From Bemisia tabaci (taxonomy: Eukaryota; Arthropoda; Insecta; Hemiptera; Aleyrodidae), in assembly GCF_918797505.1 (NCBI RefSeq), contig NC_092801.1, positions 18,351,731-18,415,730 of the forward strand: a stretch of DNA of 64,000 nucleotides. The letters are read 5' to 3'. The first letter of the stretch is position 1. Every line of letters starts with the position of its first letter. The notes under the pieces are model-generated. The model was not told where the DNA came from. It worked only from the letters and a program-made list of their open reading frames with translations, and did no database searches. Of the stretch, positions 30,128 through 41,333 are shown one piece after another. The position numbers and the translations under genes were made by a program.

Positions 30128-31280
30128 AGATGCTAAACGCGATTTGAAAGTTAAGTACAAGAGGGGCATGAGATGCAAATAACCCATGATGTCGCAACGA
30201 AAGATTCACCTCAAGAGGAATTTCGATTAAGAAAACACCCGGGGCAGGAATTTAAGGAGTATGCCCAAATCGGCAGATTTGACAACGCCGTCTTTTTCGA
30301 AAAGACAGACTTCGGTCCAGTTTGGTTCTTTCTAAGAAACGGATTCCCCGGGGAAATTTTCAATGTTGTTTTTTTTCTCAAATCGCCGTCAATTCTTATT
30401 TTTACTCGTTCGAAAATAAAGGTCTTAGTAACTTCACGTTGCCATTAATAGTGATTTCGCATCATTAACAGTTCTGTTTCTCCACCGCGGCGAAATAACA
30501 TAAAAATACTGGAAAACCTACATGTCCTAATTCCATTCTCAACCTTTTCCTGTACTAGCTAGCACTTACCTAAACCTTGAAAAATTGGCAAAATAAATCA
30601 AATGCTCGTAAAATACACAGAAGAAACGTGGAATCTCGCTTTGCAGCGTGTGGAGTAACGGGAGTCTAATGATCACTAATTTTCGATATCGTAAAGCGCA
30701 TGGCCAACATTTTTGTACAAAACAATTTTTGACCTCTCAGAGTTGACAAAATACATTTAGTTTTGTCTTTACGTAAGAATGTCAATTTGCACCTACTTGC
30801 GAGTTTTTCCCCACTTAATTCAATAAATATTGACAACAATTACACGGTTTACCATTCACGTCTAGTTTTGAGTTGCATGCCTATTATTCAGTTGATTAAC
30901 AATAATGAGAATCTTTTACTTCTAGTCTTAGACAACATTTTAATGCTAACTTTATAAAACTGATTTCCTGTAATTCTTACTGTAAAAAGAACCAAGTGGA
31001 TTTTGACTCGTATATTTTAACAAATATAACATTAGTTGATAGAGCCCCAATTCAACACGCGAAAAGTAAAATAAATAAGTAAAGTTGTACCGTTTTGGGT
31101 GATTATAACTAACATTTTTGTTGGAATTATTAATATTTTTTAAATATTTTTCATTCATTCTTATACATTACTTTATTCTGTTGTTTCTACAACCATATTT
31201 ATGTTCTTCATACCCATCAGCTTTATTGATAGACATACATTTTGTGATACTTAAATATTTTAGATTCTTGTAATAGACTT
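30128..31280. other. AT-rich unassigned stretch
   Basis: No repeats or genes recognised. Frames at 30173-30448 and 30763-30957 are AT-driven. Confidence 0.45.
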
Positions 31281-31496
31281 CACTGGAGAAAAAACACATT
31301 GGATCTAGGGTCCTGACTCTTAAAAACATTGACAAGAAAAAATACTCTTGATTTAATCGGATTTTTGCTTGAATTAAAAGGCTAGTTCATGATTTAAGCT
31401 AGATTCCGATTGAATCAAGAGTCCTTTTTCTTGTCGATGTTTTTAAGAGTCTAGACTCTAGATCCAATGTGTTTTTTTTTGTTTTTTTTTCCAGTG
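31281..31496. mobile_element. CACTGG-ended MITE, type A, TT duplication
   Basis: From CACTGGAGAAAAAACAC to TTTTTTTTTCCAGTG, with TT directly outside both ends. One of only three MITEs in the 29.9-40.4 kb block. Confidence 0.9.
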
Positions 31497-32355
31497 TTGA
31501 ATGATGACTATACTTATTTTCCGAGGAAAATGAACTATTTTTCAATTTAAAGTCCCCACAAACCAGCCTCATTGGAGTCGGCATTCGTTACAGGATACAT
31601 TGCACTTGGATTTTTTGCGACAGCAGGTCCCCTATTTCTGCGCAGCAGCGAATTTTTTTAATTACTGTCTGTCGGCGTTCGTTAAGTTTTTACTCGCGTC
31701 CACATAAATCTCAACCGATCGACCGTAAACCCACGCGAGACACGAGCAGATAAGACTTCGGTCAACGTCCCTCTTGCAATTTTTGCGAAGCCACGAGATT
31801 TTTCGGTCGTCCGGTGAGACATCCTGTATTTTCTTGACTGCCGAATTATTTACAAACTTCGGGAGCCTACTTTGTGACTTCGCTGATTGAAGAGCGTCAC
31901 TGTTTTTCGAGACGACCCGTGTTCCGTGCTTGGCTCCGTGCTTTCAAGGGTTCACGCAAAAATGTAGATACGAGAGAGGTGCGATAGCTTCTCGTGTCGT
32001 TTTTCGATGAGCTCGGTGGCTCCACCGAATTTTCCCGCGACCGACTTCGGACTGACCCAAGCAATTATGTGGACCCTACCCCGAAATTTCAGCGTTTCAG
32101 CGTCTCTTTCGTCTGACGGCGCGAGCATTTCCTGTTTGTTAAATTTTTGACTAACTGCTGATCTTAAGTTCTGGCTCTAATTAATGAGAGTGGAAGGTTG
32201 GTCGAAAATGCTACTGTCGAATAATAATGCCGTCGGTCGAATAATTATGCTGAACTTGCATCAAGGATAGATTTTTCTCGGCCTGCAGACTTCATAAATG
32301 GAGGTTTATAACTTTCAAAATCAGCGCTACGATTTTGGAGCAGATGTTCTTGATT
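31497..32355. other. Unassigned stretch
   Basis: Moderately GC-rich at 31670-32110, then AT-rich. No gene or repeat recognised. Confidence 0.4.
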
Positions 32356-32450
32356 GGATCGCGTTTGTCAAGAAGGAACCAGCGCGAATTATGTTGTAAA
32401 AATGTTGCTTCTTCATAATTATCAACAGGTTAAAACAGGTTGCTTAACGT
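32356..32450 (+). mobile_element. Type X element, left part
   Basis: GGATCGCGTTTGTCAAGAAG with GGAAC at position 20, then a GTTGCTTCTTCATAATTAT segment shared with X at 33571. No right end found. Confidence 0.55.
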
Positions 32451-32500
32451 GAAACACGAGATAAAATAAAGATGGAGAGAATCACGATATGCACTACCAT

Positions 32501-32520
32501 GATGGATGACGTCATCCATC
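32501..32520. promoter_or_regulatory. 20-bp perfect palindrome with CRE core
   Basis: GATGGATGACGTCATCCATC is self-complementary over 20 bases and centred on TGACGTCA, the consensus CREB/ATF site. Function as a binding site is inferred from the motif only. Confidence 0.4.
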
Positions 32521-33566
32521 GTTTTTTGGTTTATAATGTGATGAAAAGAAGAAAATAAGACGGGAAAAAAAAGAAATGTATGAAATATCCTAGAATCGCA
32601 AACATTTTATGCTTCGCACCAAAAAATTGTTAAATAGGCATGAAAGCAAATAATTGTGTAAACTTTAATATTGTACACATATTAAGTTTTTTAGAAGAAA
32701 AAAAATCATCGTATTATCTATAGTTACCCTGTAAATTTAATGCAATTCGTTTAGTTTTAGTTTTAAACCATGTAGATAGATACAAGGAAATACTTGTAGT
32801 ACCTAGTTACGTTATATTTAAATAAAATTCCTTCAACAAAAAATAAAAGAAGAAGAAGAAGAAGAAACTGCACGATTCTGTAAACATTGTATTTTGCGAA
32901 ATGCGATCCAAATTATATGTTTCAGAATTATGAAATTCATAGAGGAAGACATGAAGATATCAATAGGTTCTCAAAAACAGGGGTTCTAAAAAACTAAAAG
33001 AAGCAAATCGCGAGTTTTGCCGTCGGTTAGGAACTTGTGTTTCACCCTTGCTTTTTACATGCAGTGTTTGATCCCTCTTTACTACCCGAGGTCCAATTTC
33101 AAACCGAATGACCAGTACCGCACCGACTTCTAAAACCGAAGGCTCCTAACGGAACGGAACCAAGAACTAAGCGGTAATTGCCTCGTGGGACCAATCCACG
33201 GCTCAATGTGCGCCTCCTCTACGTGATAAATCATGACAAGTCATATAGCTCGTAAATTCACCGACACAAATATCGGTTTTCTGGGGCGGGGGTTTCAGAT
33301 TTCTCCGGTCCGGTGGAAGTGCGTTTTTTCTTCTTTTTTCTTTTTTTGTGAGCCCACGGAGGCACCTGAGCGGAGAGCAAAGAGAAAGTTTTGACGGGTT
33401 AGGTGTCAGGTGATGGGATGGGCAGCCTCGCAACCCCTTCACCCGGTGCGAGCAGAAAAAGGGTCCATGATCAGGACCACGTTTTGCACTTTGAAAGCGA
33501 TTTCAGGCTCACTCATAAAATTGTTGGGAAAGAGTTGGTGCTTGATTTACTTTTCAAATGAGTAAG
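32521..33566. other. Unassigned AT-rich stretch
   Basis: Contains a short AAGAAG tract near 32848-32865. The minus frame at 33203-33442 has no recognisable domain. Confidence 0.4.
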
Positions 33567-33570
33567 AACT

Positions 33571-33820
33571 GGATCGCATCTAGCAAAAAGGAACCTGATT
33601 ACAGTGATTTCAAAATCGTGCAACTTCTTCATTCCTTTTAAAAATACTCAATATATTTACAGTATTGAAATTCACACGATTATTTTCTTTTCAAATTAAC
33701 AATTTTTTCGTGTGAAGCAATATATATTTGCTTTTCTGAGAGATTTTTTAGATAATTATGAAGAAGCAACATTTTTACGACACTATAGTCGCGCTGGTTC
33801 CTTTTTGCTAAATGCCATCT
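33571..33820. mobile_element. Foldback MITE, type X, AACT duplication
   Basis: A 250-bp element. The left end is GGATCGCATCTAGCAAAAAG and the right end complement AGATGGCATTTAGCAAAAAG. Both have GGAAC at position 20. AACT flanks both sides exactly (33567-33570 and 33821-33824). The inner arms share GAAGAAGCAAC and GTGCAACTTCTTC. Confidence 0.85.
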
Positions 33821-33824
33821 AACT

Positions 33825-34767
33825 GTTGGATCACCTCGAAAAAGAGCTCGTCATTGAGTGCAGTAACAGAAAAATCTCCGAACCTAGAAAAATTTGGCGG
33901 AAATTTAAACGCAAAATTACCTAGTTACATTTATTCAAAATATTTAAATTATAGTTAATTTAAATCAACGCGGGGGATGCCTACAATCTTCACTGGTATT
34001 TTTTCGACACTCAGAGAAAAATTCTCAAACCTAAAAATAAAAGTAGCGCTACTTAATTTAAACAGAAAATTAAGCGACTGCATTTTATTCGCAATATTTC
34101 GACGAGTTTTGGATTTAATTGCAACGAGAGATACGTACTTAAGCAGTCTTCAATATTATTTTTTTTCTTTTTATTTTTTTCTCCTCCTCCTCTCTCTTTC
34201 TTTTTTTTCGTCCGTCAAAGAGCACAGGCTCCACCACGGTACCCTATGCAAGCAAGTGCACTATTTTAATTTTAGCCGCCCTTTTTCAGAACCATTGCTT
34301 TATGACCGGAAGCTGGTATCACGTGTTTATGTACCCAGACAGCAGCTCGAATCGTATAACTTTTGCGCCCGATTGCCAGATATCATAAAAAAAACCTCGG
34401 AGCCGTGCGTGAAAATGCTCCTGCCGTGTCTCAGCAGCTGCCGCTATTTTTAACGCGCAAAATCATCTCATGGACTCCATTAAATATATCATCAATCCTT
34501 CTCTCTTATTTATTGCAGCCGTCAACGAATTTCCTTTGAAGTGCGAGGTCCCCACCGCAATCCGGGCTTGTTTCGCGCGCTAAAAGTCATGTCAGCGCTT
34601 CGTGCTGGAAAACGACGTAAGTCCCTCCGAATGTTGCTAAATCTCCCCCGGTATTTAATTCATTCACGATAGTTTACAAGAAGAGGGACAAAACTCGGCA
34701 AAAACTGAGCTTAATACGGAGCACAGGTGGGCGTTTCAAAAATATTTTAGGAGGTAGAAAACTTCAA
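33825..34767. other. Unassigned AT-rich stretch
   Basis: The plus frame 33977-34453 (158 codons) includes a long Phe/Ser/Leu run from a T-rich tract. It has no recognisable domain, so it is probably chance. Confidence 0.35.
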
Positions 34768-35135
34768 AATTTCAGACGGATTCGGAGTTTTAGCGTTTGA
34801 AGTTTACAGTTCGATAAAGGAAAAATTTCCCGATCTTCCATATTTATGGCATGACATTACCGGATCAGGCATAATTCACACCTCCTGCAGGGTTGCAGTT
34901 TTTCATGAAATATAAAATCTTAAAATTTTACGGGAAATTCAGAAACAAAAACAACTTAAAAATTTCAGACGTATTCAAAGACATGGCGTTTGAAGTTAAC
35001 AGTTCGAAAGAGGTAAAATTTCCTGATGTTGCATATTAATGGCATGAAATTACTGGCTCAGGTAAAATTCATACCTCCTGCAGGGTTGCAATTTTTCACG
35101 AAATATAAAATCTTGAAATTTTAGAGGGAATACAT
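34768..35135 (+). repeat. 192-bp tandem duplication
   Basis: AATTTCAGACG-type words begin at about 34769 and 34961, and the following bases (GCGTTTGAAGTT, ATGGCATGA, CACACCTCCTGCAGGGTTGCA or close versions, TGAAATATAAAATCTT) repeat in the same order. The two units differ at scattered sites, so the duplication is not recent. Confidence 0.8.
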
Positions 35136-38093
35136 GATGAACTTTCAGAGGAGATTTTCGACTCCAACATTGGAGCAACTTTTACAATTATTCAGTTATA
35201 GGGTATTATTCAGTTATATGCATTAGGCTATTGCTTACATGATTGCTGTTAATGTTTCTCGAACGCAAACATCGCTCCTTCAGAGAATTTTCTGTTTTTA
35301 GAGGGCGGATTGCGTACACAAGCCCTGAATAATATGAAATATTTCAGAGCCTTGTACGTTTTATGAAATACCTTACGAAAATTTCCAATGCATACTTCAT
35401 GATTTTCATTCCACTTGCGCGACCCGTGAGGCTCTACCGGCGAAAATATACTTTAAACCGCTCTCAACTTCAGGGATTCCAGAGATAATTTCCTACGATA
35501 CCTAAAAATCCGATTTACCGAGATGAATCGAGATAAATTGTTTCAGAAAAAATTATTCCTAAGGCCCCTCACCCTACAGACGAGCATATTCCTCAAAAGA
35601 AAATTTATTTGTGTCATTCGTTCTTGGAATTTTCAGCCACACTGGATCAAAACGAAAATACACGCACTGAGTAAACGCCTTGAAAATATGATCATCGTCA
35701 GTAAACCACGGCGAAACGAAGTTGGAATTTAAAAACGATATAGGTAAATTATTTAGTAATTTTGTAACGTTTTTGCGGCTAAAAATGAGCTTGTGACGGC
35801 ACGAAAAATCTTGCTTTTGCCCCGCTTTTTTAAAACTTTAGCCTTAATTGTCAAATTTTTTTTTCTTCTTTACTCTGGGACATAACATGAGATTAAATAG
35901 AGAAATGAAATATTTGATTGGCATTACAGAGTTTCACGTCGGGGAGCGATCATAACGTAAATAGCGAACCGAACAACTTAATTCCTTCAAATTTTTTGGA
36001 AATCTACGCTAGATTATGAAAAGTACCTGTTCCGACAACTTTTAAAATTCAGCGATGTTTCATTTTCTGCTCACATAAAACTTAGAAAAAATTAGGCGAC
36101 TTCTGACGTCGGTAAGTCCGTCCAAAATACTTAATTGAAAATTGTCCCCCAAATTTTTTAAAATAAATTCTAATTCTCAGAACGCACTTGGCAACGTTAG
36201 ATTATTCATAGGACGTTTTCCCTCGGACGGTTGGCCATGTCAGCGGTGTAATGATGAGGCCTCCTGGAATTTTCGTTGAGTTTATTTTATTAGCATCACT
36301 AAATTGACGCCGTCCGGAGTCAGTTTGACACTCATCGCTGACATTCATTTGATAACCTAGAGAATTTTCTCGACACACTTTCCGCTTCTTAACGGCATGA
36401 GTTCTCTCGTGCTAATTTTTAAACGGGCTACGAATTTCGGTCGATTTTTTACACGGTGCGCGCATATCTTCTTCCATGTTTCATTTTATGATCTTTCGAC
36501 TTGGGAACATGGAATGCCGAATTGAAAACTTGTCATATAATTTGTTTCAAAAAATTTAAGGTTCGACCGCATGATACCTCCGGTGTCTCTGCATTCTCTT
36601 TCAGTGATTGTGGAATGGGTTTTTTGAGGAGTGTGAAAAAAATTCTAGCATACATAGATAGGTAAGTAGATAAAAAATTATAGAAGAAAAAATTCCTCAC
36701 GAAAGGAGACAAAAAGCGGAATTCTATTTCAAATTGTGTTGATTCTTATGACTGGTATCTCGAAATAATTTAAAATCCCCACTAACTTCTAGAATGGTTT
36801 TGAAGAAATTCGTCAGTTAGTCTTTCTGAAATCCGAAAATATTTTTGCCCCCCAACGGTTCATCGCTATTAATTGCTACCCCTATTTTTTGGCTATTACT
36901 TGAATTACCCTCCGAGGAAAAACTGAACTCCCCTCAAATAGAACTTAATGTGGGCTTTTATTTAAGTAAGAATTTGATACGGAAAATCTGAAAAAGTAGC
37001 AAAAAGTGCCCAGGAGTTCAGCGGGCTGTGTTCTAGATCGCCATTCAGTCAGATAGACACATCAATTTTTTATTAGTTAATATAGCAACTGGGTACTAAG
37101 TACTAACAAGAACTGTACACCAGCGTATATAACAGGAACTATGGTCCCATGCGTCGCTCGATTTTCCGAGAATCCGAGTAGATCTGGCTCGAAAAAGAGT
37201 GTGGGAAAAATTCGGCTCCCATACACAATTTTGCGAAAAAAGTAATGAGGTACTAGGGTTTTTTGTCTCTTTTTTTGACCAGGTGTGTTCGTGGTACTTC
37301 GCTTAATGGCTTTTAAAGATAGTTCATGGGTTTCGTAGAAAAGTTTTCCGGTATAACTTAATAGCTTCGGCGTACATTTTAAGTGAAATGTATGGTACTT
37401 TTAGTACTCCCAAAAAAACAAAAAAAATCTAGAGTTGGATTTTTTGCCCGATTTTCTCCCTTTCATTCCTAGCAGCTCAAGAGCTCAACTTAGAGCTGGC
37501 GCAAGATAAGATTGGACTAAAGTCACATCATCAGTTGGCCAATTGTTTGGCACATACATTTCTGTTGCATGGTGCCATTTCCGGAGGTAGTGATTTAACA
37601 TTTGTACAATCCATTTTCCTCCAGCTCTGAATGTTAAGTTTTTTAAGAGGGGCCAAACCTACATGCCAAGTCATCTTGGTACCTACTTGACTAAAAATTA
37701 AATCAGGGAAAATTCCGGGAGATTAATCGAAGTTGTTTCGGTGCCGAATCTGCTGGTTCCGTGGTCGATGGGCGGAAAAATAATAAGTGTCAATCAGTAT
37801 GATTAATGATCACAATACTTATTCATGGGGGGAGTTCAAAAACACATATCTTGGATTAGACGAATTACCTACTTATCAATTCGTTAAGTTTTGATCGACG
37901 TATATTGGGGGAAAAAAAAAATTCCTCAAGCTAAGCTTTTTCTTTACCTCTCGGCAAAACGACTGCAATAGTTGAAATAAGGACTTAAGAAATTAAGTTT
38001 CTCGCTTCTAGCAGGTGTGATAAACGCATACAGGAACGTCTCATTCTAAACACATGTTTCCAAAACTCCTCCTTTAAGAAAATCCCAAACACA
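35136..38093. other. AT-rich stretch, likely intronic or regulatory
   Basis: No MITE and no supportable exon in about 3 kb. It lies downstream of the donor site of the exon at 38100-38296, so it is probably the start of that gene's first intron. A much decayed type C-like piece may lie at 36160-36235. Confidence 0.4.
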
Positions 38094-38099
38094 ACTTAC
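38094..38099 (-). other. Splice donor site GTAAGT
   Basis: On the minus strand the frame ends CACGG|GTAAGT, an exact match to the metazoan donor consensus. A TAA stop occurs in frame just past the junction if splicing does not happen. Confidence 0.65.
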
Positions 38100-38296
38100 C
38101 CGTGGGCAGCGGGGTGGTGGAAAGCTCCGTGAGGCGCTCCTGGGTGACCAACTCTCCCTGAGGGATCCCAGAGGTACCTTCCTTCATGCGCTCTTTGATC
38201 CACGGGGATGGGGGCGGGAAACGCCGCGAAAGCAGACGAGAACGCTAATCCGGGGTTGGGGTGATGATAAGGGTGAAACACTTGCTTCTCGGGCAT
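38100..38296 (-). CDS. First coding exon of a probable transcription factor (partial)
   Basis: A 197-base open exon: 65 codons plus two bases. The ATG has A at -3 (AAAATGC). The peptide begins MPEKQVFHPYHHPNPGLAF and ends with an APHGAFHHPAAHG segment. It is rich in His, Pro, Ala and Gly, as in the N-terminal regions of many homeodomain and T-box proteins, with a distinctive RYLWDP motif near residue 42. The exon is GC-rich and stands out from the AT-rich surroundings, and it ends in a perfect GTAAGT donor. No homeobox, T-box or zinc finger was found downstream in the window, so the DNA-binding exon lies beyond a long intron or elsewhere. I do not recognise the gene. Seen: frame, codons, donor. 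Inferred: transcription-factor identity. Confidence 0.6.
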
Positions 38297-38530
38297 TTTA
38301 TACCAATCTCATAATTTCGTGGACCACTATCGATAAACCGCGCGCACTGAACAGGACAAAATTCATGTTTCCATCCAGAAAACGGTTAGCTCGAGGCTCG
38401 ACAGAAACGTTTAGCAAATCACTCGAAGGGATAAGGGTTGTCCCGACCCAGCAACTAGTTTTACTTCGACTGACCGGGAAATTGAGGTTAACCAATAACG
38501 CATCCAACATTCTACACCGGTGGCTAACTA
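38297..38530 (-). promoter_or_regulatory. Possible 5' leader and core promoter
   Basis: On the minus strand GGTCAGTCG (plus 38471-38479) resembles the arthropod TCAGT initiator, about 180 bases before the ATG, with an ATTGG (reverse CCAAT) a little further upstream. No TATA box at the right distance. This is a motif-only suggestion. Confidence 0.25.
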
Positions 38531-38534
38531 ATCA

Positions 38535-38830
38535 ACGAATTTAACGTTGGCGAAACACGTTTAGGTTTGATGATCTTGTCACTTCAAGTGGAGCCAGAAA
38601 CACGTTGAAATGGGTGGTTAATTCACACTCTAGAATAGTACTGACAGAGTACGTCACACAAGTGAAAACACGAAGACACCAGCAAAGAATTCTAAGCGAT
38701 AGTACTGAAAGAGTACGTCGAAGACGTGAAACACAATGTGTAGATCCAGAAACACGTTTAGAAGATTTGAGAAGGGATCCGAAACACTTGAAAATAGTAC
38801 TAACAGAGTACGAAACACAGCACTGAAACG
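38535..38830. repeat. Irregular repeats of TACTGACAGAGTACG and GAAACACG
   Basis: ATAGTACT..CAGAGTACG-like words recur at about 38639, 38703 and 38798, and GAAACACGTT-like words at 38551, 38597 and 38749. The plus frame across them (38605-38826) reads Arg/Glu-rich repeats such as TERVRRRRETQ and PETRLEDLRRD. Confidence 0.55.
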
Positions 38831-40436
38831 ACGTAATCCAATTCACCGGTTTTGAAGTCGGAAAAGTAAAGTAATTAGTTGAAAATGCACTTCTGAGAGG
38901 GGCACAAGTGCGGAGGCAGTAGCAGGTAAACAAGACAGGGTCGCGTTGGACACGCACCGTAGCGCCGAGGTTGGGGAACAGGCCGTAACTGAACGGCAAT
39001 ATGAAAATATGCTTGGAAATGCGATGTGAGCGCCGCCTATGCTGACACTTTACAACTTATTCAGCCTCTCCGACACTCCCCTTCCCTTCCGCTCTCCGCC
39101 CGTGCCCCGAGACCAATTGCCTTTGCCTTTTCTAATAACATTTCAATGTTCCCCCTCTCTCTCGGGCGCACGGCGAGAGATTCTCTCTCTCTCTTTCTCT
39201 CTTCCCTCGTTTGGGACTCATGTTCTCAGCTCCTTCGTTGCTTCCAGCATCCCCCCGCACAGTGGCCAGAAGCGGTCGTAATCAGAGGAAGTTGTTCATT
39301 TTCCTCTTAATTTTAGTTATTCATCCATACTTCGTCTTTCTTTTGCATCTACAATTTCACTTTTTTCTCTCGGTCTAAATGTACCTTTCAGTGGAGAGAA
39401 TATGTAACTAAACTAGAACTTAGAGAATATGATTATGATCATGAAGCGCAGGTTATACCCCAAAATTTAACTTGTTCGCCGATTCAAAGTTTGCGGACGG
39501 AAAATAACAGTTCGAGTTTAACCGAAAAAAGAAAAAAACGCTGTTAAAATTCGGTTGTATTGGTGCCGCTGGACTCTCATCGAAAAAATTCTGCTTAAAC
39601 GCTCTCGACATTAATAATGGTGTAAAGTAGCGTTCAACACTAAAGCCTGATGTTTTTGAGAGCATTAAAAAATTATCAGTTTTATTTTATTTTATTTTTT
39701 TATTTTAAATTCTAAGGCCAACTTAGTTGCAATCGACAAATAAAAGTAGTCACGAGTAATTTTTAGTATCACGTCTAAATTTCAGGTCCAAACTTATGCT
39801 AGTACAATTAGGTTTGAGGGTTGGAAGCAGGAGTCCTCAATTGAGACTTGGTCATTTAGGTTGAAGATTCTCAAAACTCTCCGAAATATAAACCGTTAGA
39901 AAAATTTATTTTAAATGTTGATTTAGAGCCAAAAATATAATTCTAGCTTTAGCTATTTATGATAATCGACCCAAAACTGTTTCTAAATTGTTTTTTAAAA
40001 AAACGGATATTTTGTTAAAATAAGGATAGCGCCCCTTTGAGATGTATACTTAAACGCTTCAAAGATAAGTTAAACTTTGGGATCCATGTACGTTAGAAAA
40101 AAATCATACTTTAAACTGAAGAATCGTCCCCTGAAATCCTGTTGGTCAAATCTAAAAAACCTCGCAGAAGAAGATTAAGCAGAGGATGGAGGTATTTTCA
40201 TGGTCAAAAATAAAATTTGAAGTAGACCGAATTGAAAAATTGTAATTAGGATGTCAGGTTTAGTACAACCTAGTAAAATGTTTTCACGCTTTTTTCATGC
40301 GGAACGCGATGAGCACACATACATATTTTAAAATTAACTCAGTGGTGCGATAGGTCCGCGAGTGCGTGTTAAAAATCCCGCTCCTTAAGAAAACGGCGCA
40401 AAAATCAACGGGTCAACTTATTGATTTTTTCTGTGT
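38831..40436. other. Unassigned stretch upstream of the exon
   Basis: GC-moderate to 39300, then AT-rich, with a TTTTA-rich tract at 39678-39710. No MITE recognised. It may hold the promoter region of the exon at 38100-38296. Confidence 0.35.
39151..39208. repeat. CT/GA-rich tract
   Basis: Runs of CTCTCT and GAGAGA within about 60 bases. In insects GAGA words near a developmental gene often mark promoter-proximal or Polycomb-linked sequence. Here it lies about 0.9 kb upstream of the exon's ATG. Simple repeat is certain; a regulatory role is inferred. Confidence 0.6.
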
Positions 40437-41008
40437 TCGACAGCCGTGCGCCTACATTCAATCGGCTATGCAACAAACCCACCCAGACGTTTGAATAGTT
40501 GCTCGTTGTGCGCCTTCCGATTGTGTCATTTCTCCCACTGCTGCATTCGATGTTGGTGCGCCTTCCCTCGATCGGTTATACTACAAATACACCCGGGGGT
40601 TCGAATAGTTGCTCATCAAGCGCCTTCCGACTGTCCTTTTATTTAGCCACATAAAAAGTGCAAATATCACGTAAATGGCCGTGCTTTTAGCAAGCTGTTT
40701 TACTGAATATTTTGATCGATCGACTATCAAAAAGTTTTTTAATGTTCTTCGCCTCTTAATTTATAATTTGGAGCATTGCATAAATATTGACTTACCGGTT
40801 ACAATTATTTTATTTGTCATCATCCGTTCCCATTTTGAAAACAAAAATAACATTGAACAAGTCTACTAAACTCTGCGTCTCGTCTGCACTCTCTATTCCT
40901 AAACTAGACTTTTCTGGGCTGCCTCAAAACATTTTAAATAACACCTAAAGATCAATAAGAGTCAATGATACGCAGCAAACTTTTATGATTGATCCGAGCT
41001 TTTATTTT
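40437..41008 (-). repeat. Type L repeat, reverse orientation
   Basis: Two reverse-strand units with a 110-bp spacing (TAGTT words at 40496 and 40606), followed by the same tail as at 22200-22460 (GAATATTTTGATC, GCATTGCATAAA-like words). Confidence 0.8.
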
Positions 41009-41077
41009 AAGGATGACAATACTTCCTCCACCCGCACGGGAAGCAAGAAAGTAAAAATTAGAAATGCTTTTTTTATT

Positions 41078-41329
41078 CTGCCGTGCTAGGGAAGAACGCA
41101 TTATAAGCCTTCAGACGTTGCCATATTTATTTCGATAAATACCGAATTTTTTAGGAAAATTCTGAAAATGTTCTTTTTAATGTTTCAAATCATTTCTCTC
41201 GCAATTTAATCCAAAATATCTCAGACTCTCAAGGAAAAATACACATAACTTTCCTCCAAAATTATTATTTATCGTAGAAGATTCGGCAACGTCTGAAGGG
41301 TCATACGGCGTTTTGCCTTGGCAAGGCAG
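41078..41329. mobile_element. Foldback MITE, type C, TATT duplication
   Basis: A complete copy from CTGCCGTGCTAGGG to CCTTGGCAAGGCAG. TATT is on both sides. The right TATT (41330-41333) is also the left flank of the next type C element. Confidence 0.9.
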
Positions 41330-41333
41330 TATT

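Noticed and set aside
33977..34453. 158-codon open frame
   Set aside because: Driven by a T-rich tract giving Phe/Leu/Ser runs. No domain, and no splice or start context better than chance.
38541..38999. 152-codon minus-strand frame upstream of the likely exon
   Set aside because: It is the antisense of the short-repeat region, with Cys/Ser/Val repeats and no known domain. It is not in frame with the exon by any visible splice pair.
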